From WQXF01 sp031552825 (GTDB lineage Bacteria > Bacillota > Clostridia > Christensenellales > Aristaeellaceae): DNA of 24,875 bases. The notes beneath the pieces were generated by a model. It was not told the DNA's origin, searched no databases, and saw nothing but the letters and a program-made list of their open reading frames with translations. Shown here piece by piece: positions 5,851 through 13,505 of the stretch (within the stretch, counting starts at the first letter, position 1; every line of letters begins with the position of its first letter). The position numbers were made by a program, and so were the translations under genes. The stretch is from positions 1 to 24,875 of the forward strand of contig JAVBMD010000033.1 of assembly GCA_031552825.1 (NCBI GenBank), in the 5' to 3' direction.

Positions 5851-6405
5851 ATGCCAATCAACATGAAGGAAAAGGCCTCCATTATGGACGCGCGCGGCAT
5901 TCAGCGCGCCATGACCCGCATCGCCCACGAAATCATCGAAAAGAATCGGGGGATGGAGGATGTGCTGCTCATCGGCATTCAGCGGCGCGGCGTGCCGTTG
6001 GCGCGGAAGCTGGCGGAGGTGATCGAGCAGGTGGAGGGCGCGCGCCCGCCGGTGGGCGTGCTGGACATCACGCTCTATCGCGACGACCTCTCGCTGCTCA
6101 GCGAGCATCCAGTGGTCAACGGAACCGATATTCCCTTCGACATCAACGGCAAAACGCTGGTGATGGTGGACGACGTGCTCTACACCGGCCGCACCGCCCG
6201 CGCCGCTATGGACGCCCTGATCGAGATGGGTCGGCCGCGCCGCATCCAGTTCGCGGTGCTGATCGACCGTGGGCACCGCGAGCTGCCGATCCGCGCCGAC
6301 TTCGTGGGGCAAAATCTGCCGACCGCCAAGAGCGAGGTGGTGGGCGTACACATGCAGGGTATCGACGGCCGCGAGGACGTGCTGCTCTACGAAATGGAGC
6401 AATAA
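5851..6405 (+). CDS. pyrR: PyrR, pyr operon attenuator protein and uracil phosphoribosyltransferase
   Basis: The 184-residue protein binds UMP and the pyr leader RNA to stop transcription when pyrimidines are sufficient. Many family members also make UMP from uracil and PRPP. The PRPP-binding motif VMVDDVLYTGRTA is at 105-117, and the RRGVPLA and LDITLYRDD segments are typical of PyrR. Length is normal for the family. The ATG at 5851 follows AAAGGAGAG; further upstream in-frame codons lie inside the attenuator and are not credible. It is the first gene of the operon, directly behind its own target RNA, giving autoregulation. Confidence 0.96.
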   Translation: MPINMKEKASIMDARGIQRAMTRIAHEIIEKNRGMEDVLLIGIQRRGVPLARKLAEVIEQVEGARPPVGVLDITLYRDDLSLLSEHPVVNGTDIPFDINGKTLVMVDDVLYTGRTARAAMDALIEMGRPRRIQFAVLIDRGHRELPIRADFVGQNLPTAKSEVVGVHMQGIDGREDVLLYEMEQ

Positions 6406-6406
6406 G

Positions 6407-6448
6407 TTCGAAAACAATCATTCGAAAGCAATCAGTCAAAAGCAATCA
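6407..6448 (+). repeat. Three tandem 14-bp repeats between pyrR and pyrB
   Basis: TTCGAAAACAATCA (6407-6420), TTCGAAAGCAATCA (6421-6434) and GTCAAAAGCAATCA (6435-6448) are head-to-tail copies, with a degenerate fourth start (TCCAAAAGG) running towards the pyrB ribosome binding site. They are AT-rich in a GC-rich neighbourhood and fill most of the 70-base gap. No attenuator or terminator hairpin is visible here. Confidence 0.85.
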
Positions 6449-6475
6449 TCCAAAAGGCCGAAAGGGGGAATCGCT

Positions 6476-7414
6476 TTGGCACTCAACAGAAAAGACCTGC
6501 TCGGGCTGGAGGGCGTGCCCGCCGCCGAGATCGAAGAAATTCTCAAAACCTCTGAAACCCTGCGCATGGTCCTGACCGGGGGCAATAAAAAGACGCCGCA
6601 TTTGCAGGGCAAGTCCATCGTGACGCTGTTCTACGAGAACAGCACGCGCACCCGCATGTCCTTCGAACTGGCCAGTAAGTACATGTCGGCGGCGGCGGCC
6701 AACATCGCCGCCTCCAGTTCCAGCGTATCCAAGGGCGAAACGCTGATCGACACCGGCGTGACGCTCGACCAGATGGGCACCGACCTGATTATCATCCGTC
6801 ATCCGCTGGCCGGCGCGCCGCATCTCTTGGCCAAGCATGTCAAGGCTTCGGTGATTAACGCGGGCGACGGCATGCACGAACACCCCACCCAAGCGCTGCT
6901 CGATATGTTGACCATGCGCACCCACTTGGGCGGCCTATCGGGGCTCAAGGTGGCCATCGTGGGCGACGTGATGCACAGCCGCGTGGCCCGCTCCAACATC
7001 TGGGGTTTGCAGACCATGGGCGCGAAGGTGATGCTCAGCGCGCCGCCGACGCTTCTGCCCATGGGCATAGAGACCACCGGCGCGGTGGTTGCGCCTACCG
7101 TGGAAGATGCCGTGGAGGGCGCCGACGTGGTGATGGCGCTGCGCATCCAGCGCGAACGGCAGCAGAAGGGCTTGTTCCCCTCGGTGGCTGAATATTGCGA
7201 GCACTGGGGGTTGGATGATCGGCGGCTTGCGCTGGCAAAGCCCGGCGCGCTGGTGATGCACCCGGGCCCGATGAACCGCGGCGTGGAGATCACAAGCGCC
7301 GTGGCCGACGGCGCGCAGTCGGTGATCGCCGAGCAGGTGCAGAGCGGCTTGGCGGTGCGCATGGCGCTGCTCTACCTGCTGACCAGAAGAAATGCGGGGG
7401 GTGTGGAAGCATGA
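6476..7414 (+). CDS. pyrB: PyrB, aspartate carbamoyltransferase catalytic subunit
   Basis: The product, 312 residues with a TTG start, joins carbamoyl phosphate and aspartate to carbamoyl-aspartate, the committed step of pyrimidine synthesis. STRTR at 56-60 is the carbamoyl-phosphate loop, HPTQA lies at 136-140, and the late HPGPMNRGVEI motif fits the aspartate site. The TTG at 6476 is preferred because AAAGGGGG precedes it by a few bases and the protein then has the usual length; the open frame upstream overlaps pyrR and lacks homology. No regulatory subunit gene (pyrI) is present, as in Gram-positive operons of this kind. Its stop overlaps the pyrC start by four bases, suggesting translational coupling. 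Confidence 0.96.
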   Translation: MALNRKDLLGLEGVPAAEIEEILKTSETLRMVLTGGNKKTPHLQGKSIVTLFYENSTRTRMSFELASKYMSAAAANIAASSSSVSKGETLIDTGVTLDQMGTDLIIIRHPLAGAPHLLAKHVKASVINAGDGMHEHPTQALLDMLTMRTHLGGLSGLKVAIVGDVMHSRVARSNIWGLQTMGAKVMLSAPPTLLPMGIETTGAVVAPTVEDAVEGADVVMALRIQRERQQKGLFPSVAEYCEHWGLDDRRLALAKPGALVMHPGPMNRGVEITSAVADGAQSVIAEQVQSGLAVRMALLYLLTRRNAGGVEA

Positions 7415-8694
7415 GCAAGCTACTGATTCGGGGAGGGCGCGTGATCGACCCGAAAAACGGCGTGGACGGCGCGCTCGATCTGCTGATTGAGGACGGCGTG
7501 GTGCGCGAGGTGGGGCAGAAGCTGGCCGCCAAGGATGCCGAAGTGATCGATGCCAGCGGCAAGCTGGTGCTGCCCGGGTTGGTGGACATCCACTGTCACC
7601 TGCGCGAGCCTGGCTACGAATATAAAGAGGACATCGCCAGCGGCACCCGCGCGGCAGCCCGGGGCGGCTTCACCAGCATCTGCTGCATGGCCAACACCTC
7701 CCCGGTTAACGACGACGCCAGCGTCACCTCCTTCATCCTCAAGCGCGCCGCCGAAGCCGGAAACGGCGTGCGGGTGTACCCCATCGGCGCGGTGAGCAAG
7801 GGGTTGGCGGGCAACGAGTTGGCGGAGGTCGGCGCGCTCAAAGCCGCCGGAGCGGTGGCGATTTCCGACGACGGCAAGCCGGTGCTCAGCCCGCGCCTAC
7901 TGCGGCTGGCGCTGCAATACGCTGATTATTTTCAAATGCCCATCCTTTCGCACAGTGAGGATCCGGCGCTTGTGGACGACGGCGTGATGAACGAGGGCGA
8001 GATGGCTACGCGGCTGGGGCTGCGGGGCACCACCCGCGCCGCCGAGGAGGTCATGATCGCGCGCGACATCGTGATCGCGGAAACCTTGGGCAAACCGATC
8101 CACCTTTGCCATGTATCCACCAAGGGTGGCGTGCAGTTGGTGCGTGAGGCCAAGGCGCGCGGCGTGCGCGTTACCGCCGAAACCGCCCCGCACTACATTG
8201 CCGCCACGGACGAATGGGTGGCCGAGTACGATCCCAACACCCGCGTTAACCCGCCGCTGCGCACCGAGGAGGATCGGCTGGCATGCGTTCAAGGGCTGGT
8301 CGACGGCACGCTGGATTGCATCGCTACCGACCACGCGCCGCATCACGCCGACGAGAAGGAGGTTGAATACTCGCTGGCCTCCTCGGGCATCAGCGGATTC
8401 GAGACCGCCTTCGCGGTGTGCTGGACGCAGTTGGTGGAGGCCGGGCACATGCAGCCCGCACAGCTCGTAAAGCTGATGACCAGCGCCCCGGCGGCGCTGC
8501 TGAACCTGCCGGGCGGCGCGCTGGGCGTGGGGGATGCCGCCGATCTGGTGATCGCCGATCCTGCCGAGCGGTGGGCGGTAGATGCCAAGGCGTTTCTTTC
8601 CAAGGGAAAAAATACGCCGTTTGCGGGCAAGACTTATACCGGCCGGGTGCGCGAGACCTACGTGGCCGGACGACTGGTACACAAGGAGGGATAA
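7411..8694 (+). CDS. pyrC: PyrC, dihydroorotase (zinc amidohydrolase)
   Basis: The 427-residue enzyme closes carbamoyl-aspartate to dihydroorotate. Zinc ligands can be seen: the H-x-H pair His61/His63 in DIHCHLREPG, the conserved Asp-Asp-Gly-Lys near 153-156, His181, His234 and Asp307 in the ATDHAPH segment. Length and motifs place it in the long Gram-positive type of dihydroorotase that carries the bridging Asp instead of a carboxylated Lys. The start overlaps pyrB by four bases (ATGA). Two bases separate its stop from the pyrF start. Confidence 0.96.
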   Translation: MSKLLIRGGRVIDPKNGVDGALDLLIEDGVVREVGQKLAAKDAEVIDASGKLVLPGLVDIHCHLREPGYEYKEDIASGTRAAARGGFTSICCMANTSPVNDDASVTSFILKRAAEAGNGVRVYPIGAVSKGLAGNELAEVGALKAAGAVAISDDGKPVLSPRLLRLALQYADYFQMPILSHSEDPALVDDGVMNEGEMATRLGLRGTTRAAEEVMIARDIVIAETLGKPIHLCHVSTKGGVQLVREAKARGVRVTAETAPHYIAATDEWVAEYDPNTRVNPPLRTEEDRLACVQGLVDGTLDCIATDHAPHHADEKEVEYSLASSGISGFETAFAVCWTQLVEAGHMQPAQLVKLMTSAPAALLNLPGGALGVGDAADLVIADPAERWAVDAKAFLSKGKNTPFAGKTYTGRVRETYVAGRLVHKEG

Positions 8695-8696
8695 CG

Positions 8697-9638
8697 ATGC
8701 GGGGCGTACAGGCCATCGACGCGTTGATTCGGGGCATCCGCGCCACCGGCAATCCCACCGTGGTGGGGCTGGACACGGCGCTTTCTCACCTGCCCGAGGA
8801 CTTCCTTCGCGAGCATTTGCCGCCGAACGCGGGCTTGACGGAAGCCGCCGAGGCGATTTATCATTATAACACCGCGCTGGTGGACGCGCTGTGCGACATC
8901 GTGCCCGCCGTGAAGGTGCAGATCGCCTACTACGAGATGTACGGCGCGGCGGGGCTGGAGGTGTTCGCGCGGACGTTGCGTTATGCGGCGTCGAAGGGGC
9001 TGTCGGTGATCGCCGACGCCAAGCGCAACGACATCGGCGCCACCGCCGAGGCCTATGCAACCGCCTTCTTGGGCGAGACGGCGGTGGGAGGGCGCAGGCT
9101 GCGCGCGTTCGATGCCGATTTTGTTACCGTCACGCCCTATCTGGGTGAGGATGGCGTCGCGCCCTTCGTGCAGGCTTGCAGGGCGCACGGGCGCGGCATC
9201 TTCGTGCTGGTCAAGACCAGCAACCCCTCCTCCGGCCAGTTGCAGGATCTCTCGGTGGGCGATACGATGATCTACGAGCGGGTCGGCGATCTGGTTGCGG
9301 AATGGGGAAGTTCGCTGATCGGCGAGGAAGGATATTCCGCCGTCGGCGCGGTGGTCGGCGCGACCTATCCGGCGCAGGGCACGGCATTGCGCGCGCGGCT
9401 GCCGCGCACCTTCTTTCTGGTGCCGGGCTACGGCGCGCAGGGGGCAACCGGCGCCGACTTGGCGGGTTGCTTCGACGCGCGCGGCGAGGGCGCCATCGTC
9501 AACGCCTCGCGCAGCATCCTGTGCGCGTGGAAGAAGAAACCCGATATGCCCTTCGCGCAGGCCGCAAGGGAAGAAGCGCTGCGCATGCGCGAGGACATCG
9601 CGGCAGGGCTGGCGGCGGTAGGGAAGGCTATAAAGTAG
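8697..9638 (+). CDS. pyrF: PyrF, orotidine 5'-phosphate decarboxylase (type 2, long form)
   Basis: The 313-residue enzyme converts OMP to UMP, the last step of the pathway. The catalytic D-A-K-R-N-D motif is at 107-112 and GLDTALSHLP near 24-33 holds the first conserved Asp. The length and the extended C-terminal half with VPGYGAQG identify the type 2 subfamily (about 270-310 residues) rather than the short type of about 240. The ATG at 8697 follows AAGGAGGG, which lies at the end of pyrC; an ATG in the same frame further upstream would overlap pyrC widely. Placing pyrF before pyrK-pyrD follows the common Clostridial order. Confidence 0.95.
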   Translation: MRGVQAIDALIRGIRATGNPTVVGLDTALSHLPEDFLREHLPPNAGLTEAAEAIYHYNTALVDALCDIVPAVKVQIAYYEMYGAAGLEVFARTLRYAASKGLSVIADAKRNDIGATAEAYATAFLGETAVGGRRLRAFDADFVTVTPYLGEDGVAPFVQACRAHGRGIFVLVKTSNPSSGQLQDLSVGDTMIYERVGDLVAEWGSSLIGEEGYSAVGAVVGATYPAQGTALRARLPRTFFLVPGYGAQGATGADLAGCFDARGEGAIVNASRSILCAWKKKPDMPFAQAAREEALRMREDIAAGLAAVGKAIK

Positions 9639-9646
9639 GTGAGCAC

Positions 9647-10426
9647 ATGGTTCATACCCAAGCAACGGTTATTCAAATAGAAGATATCGCGCAGGGCATC
9701 TACCGGCTGCGTCTGTTGGCACAGGAAATTACGGCGCAGGGCGTGCTGCCCGGTCAGTTCGTGCATATTCGCCTCCCGGGCGCGACGCGGCATCTGTTGC
9801 GCCGCCCGATCAGCGTGATGCGCGTGCTGCCCGAGGCTGGAGAGATCGAGCTGGTAATCCAGCAGGCGGGTGACGGAACGCGCGCGCTGCGCGGTCTGTG
9901 TCCCGGCGACGCGCTGGATCTGATCGGCCCCTTGGGGCGCGGCTTCGATGTGGGGGAAGCGAAACGCATCCTGTTCGTGGGCGGCGGGGTCGGCGTGGCG
10001 CCGATCCGCTTTGCGCTGGATGCATTCGCCGAAGGGAGGCAGGTTAGCGCCTTCTACGGTTTCCGAAGCGCCGCGCACGCCTACGGGCTGGACGACGCGC
10101 CCTGCGCGGTGCGCATCGCCACCGACGACGGCAGCCTCGGCGAGCACGCGCTGGTTACCGATCTGGTGAAGGGCGCGATGGATGCCGAGGAGCCGCCTGA
10201 ACTGATTCTCGCTTGCGGCCCCTCGCCGATGCTGCGCACGCTGCAAAAGATGGCGCTGCGCGCGCGCATTCCCTGCCAGATTTCACTGGAAGAGTATATG
10301 GCCTGCGGCATGGGTGCTTGCTTGGTGTGCAGCTGCAAGATCCGGGCCAAGATCGGCACGGAGTACCGGCGCGTCTGCGTAGACGGCCCGGTGTTCGACG
10401 CGCGGGAGGTGTGCTTCGATGATTGA
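9647..10426 (+). CDS. pyrK: PyrK, electron-transfer subunit of dihydroorotate dehydrogenase B
   Basis: This 259-residue FAD and 2Fe-2S protein passes electrons from the PyrD subunit to NAD+. It has an FAD-binding Arg-Arg-Pro-Ile-Ser at 52-56, the nucleotide-binding GGGVGVAPI at 112-120, a CGPSPML segment at 190-196, and the 2Fe-2S ligands Cys220, Cys225, Cys228 and Cys244 (C-x4-C-x2-C-x15-C). All ligands are present. The ATG at 9647 with AGGTGAG just before it gives the usual family length; an earlier start would overlap pyrF. The 3' end overlaps pyrD by eight bases, as expected for two subunits of one heterotetramer. Confidence 0.95.
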   Translation: MVHTQATVIQIEDIAQGIYRLRLLAQEITAQGVLPGQFVHIRLPGATRHLLRRPISVMRVLPEAGEIELVIQQAGDGTRALRGLCPGDALDLIGPLGRGFDVGEAKRILFVGGGVGVAPIRFALDAFAEGRQVSAFYGFRSAAHAYGLDDAPCAVRIATDDGSLGEHALVTDLVKGAMDAEEPPELILACGPSPMLRTLQKMALRARIPCQISLEEYMACGMGACLVCSCKIRAKIGTEYRRVCVDGPVFDAREVCFDD

Positions 10427-11330
10427 TCTTTCCACGCGGCTTTGCGGGGTGCGGCTCAAGAACCCGGTCATCGCCGCCTCCGGCACCTTCGGCTTCGGAC
10501 GCGAGTACGATCAGCTGTATGACATCGGCCAATTGGGCGGGATCAGCGTCAAAGGGCTGACGCTGGAGCCTCGCTGCGGCAACCCGCCGCACCGCATGGC
10601 CGAGACCGCCTCGGGTATGCTCAACGCCGTCGGCCTGCAAAACCCCGGCGTCGACGCTTTCATCGCCGAGGATTTGCCGTGGCTGCTGGAGAAGCGTGTG
10701 GCGGTGATCGCCAACATCGCCGGTTCCTCGGTGGAAGACTATTGCCGCATGGCTGAGAAGCTTGCCCCCACTGGCATACACCTGCTGGAGATGAATATCT
10801 CCTGCCCCAACGTGAAGGAGGGCGGCGTGGCCTTCGGCGTGAAGCCCGAGGCGGTGTACGCCATCACGCGCGCCGTCAAGCGCTGCGCCGGGCAACCGCT
10901 GATGGTCAAGCTTTCGCCTAACGTGGCCAGCATCGCCGACAACGCCCGCGCCGCCGAATCGGCCGGAGCCGACGCGCTTTCGCTGATTAACACGCTGACC
11001 GGCATCGCCGTGGACGCAAAGCGCCGCCGCATGGTGCTTGCCAATAACGTCGGCGGGCTTTCCGGCCCGGCGGTCAAGCCGGTGGCGCTGCGCATGGTGT
11101 GGGAAGCCAGCCGTGCGGTGGGCATTCCGGTGGTGGGCATGGGCGGCATCATGACCGGGGAGGACGCGGCGGAGTTTTTGCTCTGCGGCGCGCAGGCCGT
11201 GATGGTTGGCACTGCCAACTTTACCGACCCGTTGGCCTGCCCGCGCATCATCCGTGAGCTGGACACCTTCCTCGCCGCGCAGAAGGTGCGCAAGGTGGGG
11301 GAAGTGATCGGCGCGCTGATCGAGAACTGA
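10419..11330 (+). CDS. pyrD: PyrD, dihydroorotate dehydrogenase class 1B catalytic subunit
   Basis: The 303-residue FMN enzyme oxidises dihydroorotate to orotate. Cys129 in the NISCPNVKEGG motif is the active-site base that defines class 1 enzymes, and the partner PyrK encoded immediately upstream makes it class 1B (NAD+ dependent). SGTFGFG at 21-27 and NAVGLQNPG at 69-77 are typical FMN and substrate segments. It is the last gene of the operon. pyrE (orotate phosphoribosyltransferase), often next in such operons, does not follow; a terminator does. Confidence 0.96.
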   Translation: MIDLSTRLCGVRLKNPVIAASGTFGFGREYDQLYDIGQLGGISVKGLTLEPRCGNPPHRMAETASGMLNAVGLQNPGVDAFIAEDLPWLLEKRVAVIANIAGSSVEDYCRMAEKLAPTGIHLLEMNISCPNVKEGGVAFGVKPEAVYAITRAVKRCAGQPLMVKLSPNVASIADNARAAESAGADALSLINTLTGIAVDAKRRRMVLANNVGGLSGPAVKPVALRMVWEASRAVGIPVVGMGGIMTGEDAAEFLLCGAQAVMVGTANFTDPLACPRIIRELDTFLAAQKVRKVGEVIGALIEN

Positions 11331-11388
11331 AAACAAGGATGGAATTCTGGATTTTTATTCACTAAACTGCATCTAAAACGATTTCCTT

Positions 11389-11431
11389 TGTCGGGCGGAA
11401 TGGCAAGAGTGCATTCCCGTCCGACATTTTT
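11389..11431 (+). terminator. Rho-independent terminator of the pyr operon
   Basis: TGTCGGGCGGAATG (11389-11402) pairs with CATTCCCGTCCGACA (11412-11426), with one mismatch-like wobble and one extra base, followed by TTTTTG. It lies about 60 bases after the pyrD stop. The rest of 11331-11530 is AT-rich and shows no gene. Confidence 0.88.
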
Positions 11432-11530
11432 GTTGGAAGCAGAATATGAAAATGCCTAGAAAACGGAATATATATACCAATTCATATTGCAATGCGCACA
11501 AAATGAGAGCGCATAAAACATACAAAATGC

Positions 11531-11560
11531 TTTACATTGCATACGGCGCTATGATATGAT
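11531..11560 (+). promoter_or_regulatory. Promoter of the ABC importer operon
   Basis: TTTACA (11531-11536), an 18-base spacer and TATGAT (11555-11560) form a good SigA-type promoter, followed by the ribosome binding site AAGGAGGTG at 11574-11582. A second TATGAT at 11550 is too close to the -35 to fit. Confidence 0.7.
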
Positions 11561-11592
11561 GCAGATAACATCGTAAGGAGGTGCTTATCAGG

Positions 11593-13389
11593 ATGAAAAA
11601 GTGGTTATCGCTTGCCCTGGTTGCCCTGTTGGCCTTTGGTGCCATGCCCGCTCTCGCCGGTGGCGCCGCGCCCGCGGAACTCCCGCGTGAGGAGTGCTTG
11701 GTCTATAACGGTTTGCAGTGGGGCGCGCCCGCAAACTACAACCCCTTCGCAATGTCTGGCGCCGGCTTCCCCATGAGTGAGAATCGCCGTTTCTTGCTCT
11801 ATGAAGCGCTGTACATGTACAACATGCTGACCAACGAGAACGAGCCGCTGCTAGCCGACGGCCCGATCACGTGGGAGGACAACCTCAACTTCGTCGTGAA
11901 GATCAAGCCCCAAGCGCACTTCAGCGACGGTGAGAAGCTAACTGCCGACGATGTGGTCTGGACCTTCAACATCGCCAACGAAAAGAATGGCGGCTTCTTC
12001 ACCGTTTGGTCGGATTGCTGGAGCTATCTTGAGAAGGTTGAGAAGGTTGACGACTACACCGTGCGCTTCACGCTGGTCGCCGAGCCGGTCAACGTTCACT
12101 TTGGTCCCGCCTTCTTGGGCGTCACCCGCATCCTGCCCCAGCACATCTGGGAACCCAAGATCAAGGACGAGTTCGGCGGCGACGTCGATAAGCTGCGCGC
12201 CTACTTTGGCGAGGAGAGCCCGGTCGGCTCCGGCCCCTACAAGATCACCTTCTTTGACGAGACCCGCATCATCTGCACTCGCGACGACAACTACTGGGGC
12301 CAGGCGCCGGAGATGTTCGGCAAGCTCGCCGCGCCCAAGTACGTCGTACACCCCATCTTCCAAGATAACGCCGCTGGCAACTTGGCCTTCTCCGAGGGCA
12401 AGGTTGACGTGTCGCAGCAGTTCCTGCCCAACGTTTGGGAGCTGCAGGAGAAGATGGACGCCCCGGTCAAGACCTATCTGAGCGAAGCGCCGTATCACTT
12501 GGGCGCGGGTATCCCCTCGTTGGTGTTCAACATGCAGAAGGACGGCCTGAAGGATCCCGTTATCCACAAGGCCATCGCGTTGAGCCTCGACTATGAAGCC
12601 ATCAACATCAACGCAATGAGCAAGTACAGCCAACCGTTGGTGTACAGCTTTGTGAACGCTTACCTCTTCGGCGATTATATCGACATGGAAGATGAAGAGG
12701 TCAAGGCGCTGATGTGGGATACCACGAAGCTCGATGAAAACATCGAAGCCGCCAACAAGCTGCTGGACGAAGCCGGCTACAAGGACGTCGACGGCGATGG
12801 CATGCGCGAAATGCCCGACGGCTCCAAGATTGAGTGGAAGGCCGAGTGCCCCGCTGGTTGGTCCGATTGGAACATGTCGCTGGAGATCCTCTGCGAATCC
12901 GCCAAGAAGGTTGGCTTGAACGTCATCACCTACTTCCCCGAAATGAACGAATATTTCCTCCATTTCTATGCCGGAAACAGCGACATCGGCATGTGGAATC
13001 CCTTTGCCAACTCTCTGTCGGTCGCCATGCCGTGGGAAGCCGCTTTCAAGGCCTTCTATAGCAAGAACGTGCCGCCGGTTGGCGAGCAGGGCACCCATAA
13101 CTTCGGCCGTTACGCCAATTCGGAGATGGACGATCTGATCGACAAGGCCGCCGCTACCAACAATATCGACGAGCTGCGCGATTACTACACCGAGATCAAC
13201 AAGATCTGGCTGCGCGATCTGCCGACCGTGCCGCTGATGTACCGCCCCGAAGTGTTCCATACCGTGTACGAGAAGTACTGGACCGGTTTCGCCCAGAAGG
13301 ACGACGGCACCAACACGCCGCCGATGATCTGTATGGACGCCGCTGGCATCAAGGATCTGTACAACCTCAAGCCCACGGGCGCGAAATAA
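11593..13389 (+). CDS. Opp/Dpp-type ABC importer, extracellular substrate-binding protein (SBP family 5)
   Basis: The 598-residue protein captures substrate for the importer encoded downstream. It starts with a classical signal peptide (MKKW, a hydrophobic core, then ALA before Gly23), followed by a family 5 solute-binding fold. Hallmarks are the LADGPITWEDN and FSDGEKLTADDVVWTFN segments near the start, PVGSGPYKI in the middle and the EAGYKDVDGDGMREMPDG segment. Unusually there is no lipobox cysteine, so it looks like a signal-peptidase-I substrate rather than a lipoprotein. The ATG at 11593 lies about 11 bases from the AGGAGG; a GTG at 11581 overlaps that site and is less likely. Family 5 proteins bind peptides, nickel or oligosaccharides; the substrate here is not known. 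Confidence 0.93.
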   Translation: MKKWLSLALVALLAFGAMPALAGGAAPAELPREECLVYNGLQWGAPANYNPFAMSGAGFPMSENRRFLLYEALYMYNMLTNENEPLLADGPITWEDNLNFVVKIKPQAHFSDGEKLTADDVVWTFNIANEKNGGFFTVWSDCWSYLEKVEKVDDYTVRFTLVAEPVNVHFGPAFLGVTRILPQHIWEPKIKDEFGGDVDKLRAYFGEESPVGSGPYKITFFDETRIICTRDDNYWGQAPEMFGKLAAPKYVVHPIFQDNAAGNLAFSEGKVDVSQQFLPNVWELQEKMDAPVKTYLSEAPYHLGAGIPSLVFNMQKDGLKDPVIHKAIALSLDYEAININAMSKYSQPLVYSFVNAYLFGDYIDMEDEEVKALMWDTTKLDENIEAANKLLDEAGYKDVDGDGMREMPDGSKIEWKAECPAGWSDWNMSLEILCESAKKVGLNVITYFPEMNEYFLHFYAGNSDIGMWNPFANSLSVAMPWEAAFKAFYSKNVPPVGEQGTHNFGRYANSEMDDLIDKAAATNNIDELRDYYTEINKIWLRDLPTVPLMYRPEVFHTVYEKYWTGFAQKDDGTNTPPMICMDAAGIKDLYNLKPTGAK

Positions 13390-13412
13390 GGATCCATCAT
13401 TTTTGAACGAGC

Positions 13413-13444
13413 GCGAGGGATGGTGCGGGTGCGCCATCCCTCGC
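13413..13444 (+). other. Strong hairpin between binding-protein and permease genes
   Basis: GCGAGGGATGG (13413-13423) pairs perfectly with CCATCCCTCGC (13434-13444), and three more inner pairs leave a GGGT loop. No T-run follows (CCCTTATA), so it is a poor terminator. It is well placed to protect the 3' end of the binding-protein message or to reduce reading into the permease genes. Confidence 0.75.
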
Positions 13445-13505
13445 CCCTTATATCGATGCGCTATAAAGGGAGAGTTGCCCATTCTCAAACGGGGGTGAAT
13501 CAACC

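Noticed and set aside
7897..9060. 387-codon minus-strand frame across pyrC and pyrF
   Set aside because: Runs over two clear enzymes on the other strand and has an Arg/Pro-rich shadow composition.
11938..13503. 521-codon open frame antisense to the binding-protein gene
   Set aside because: Long antisense frames are common in GC-rich genes; the plus strand has clear family 5 motifs and a good start, and the antisense product looks like a His/Val/Gly-rich shadow.
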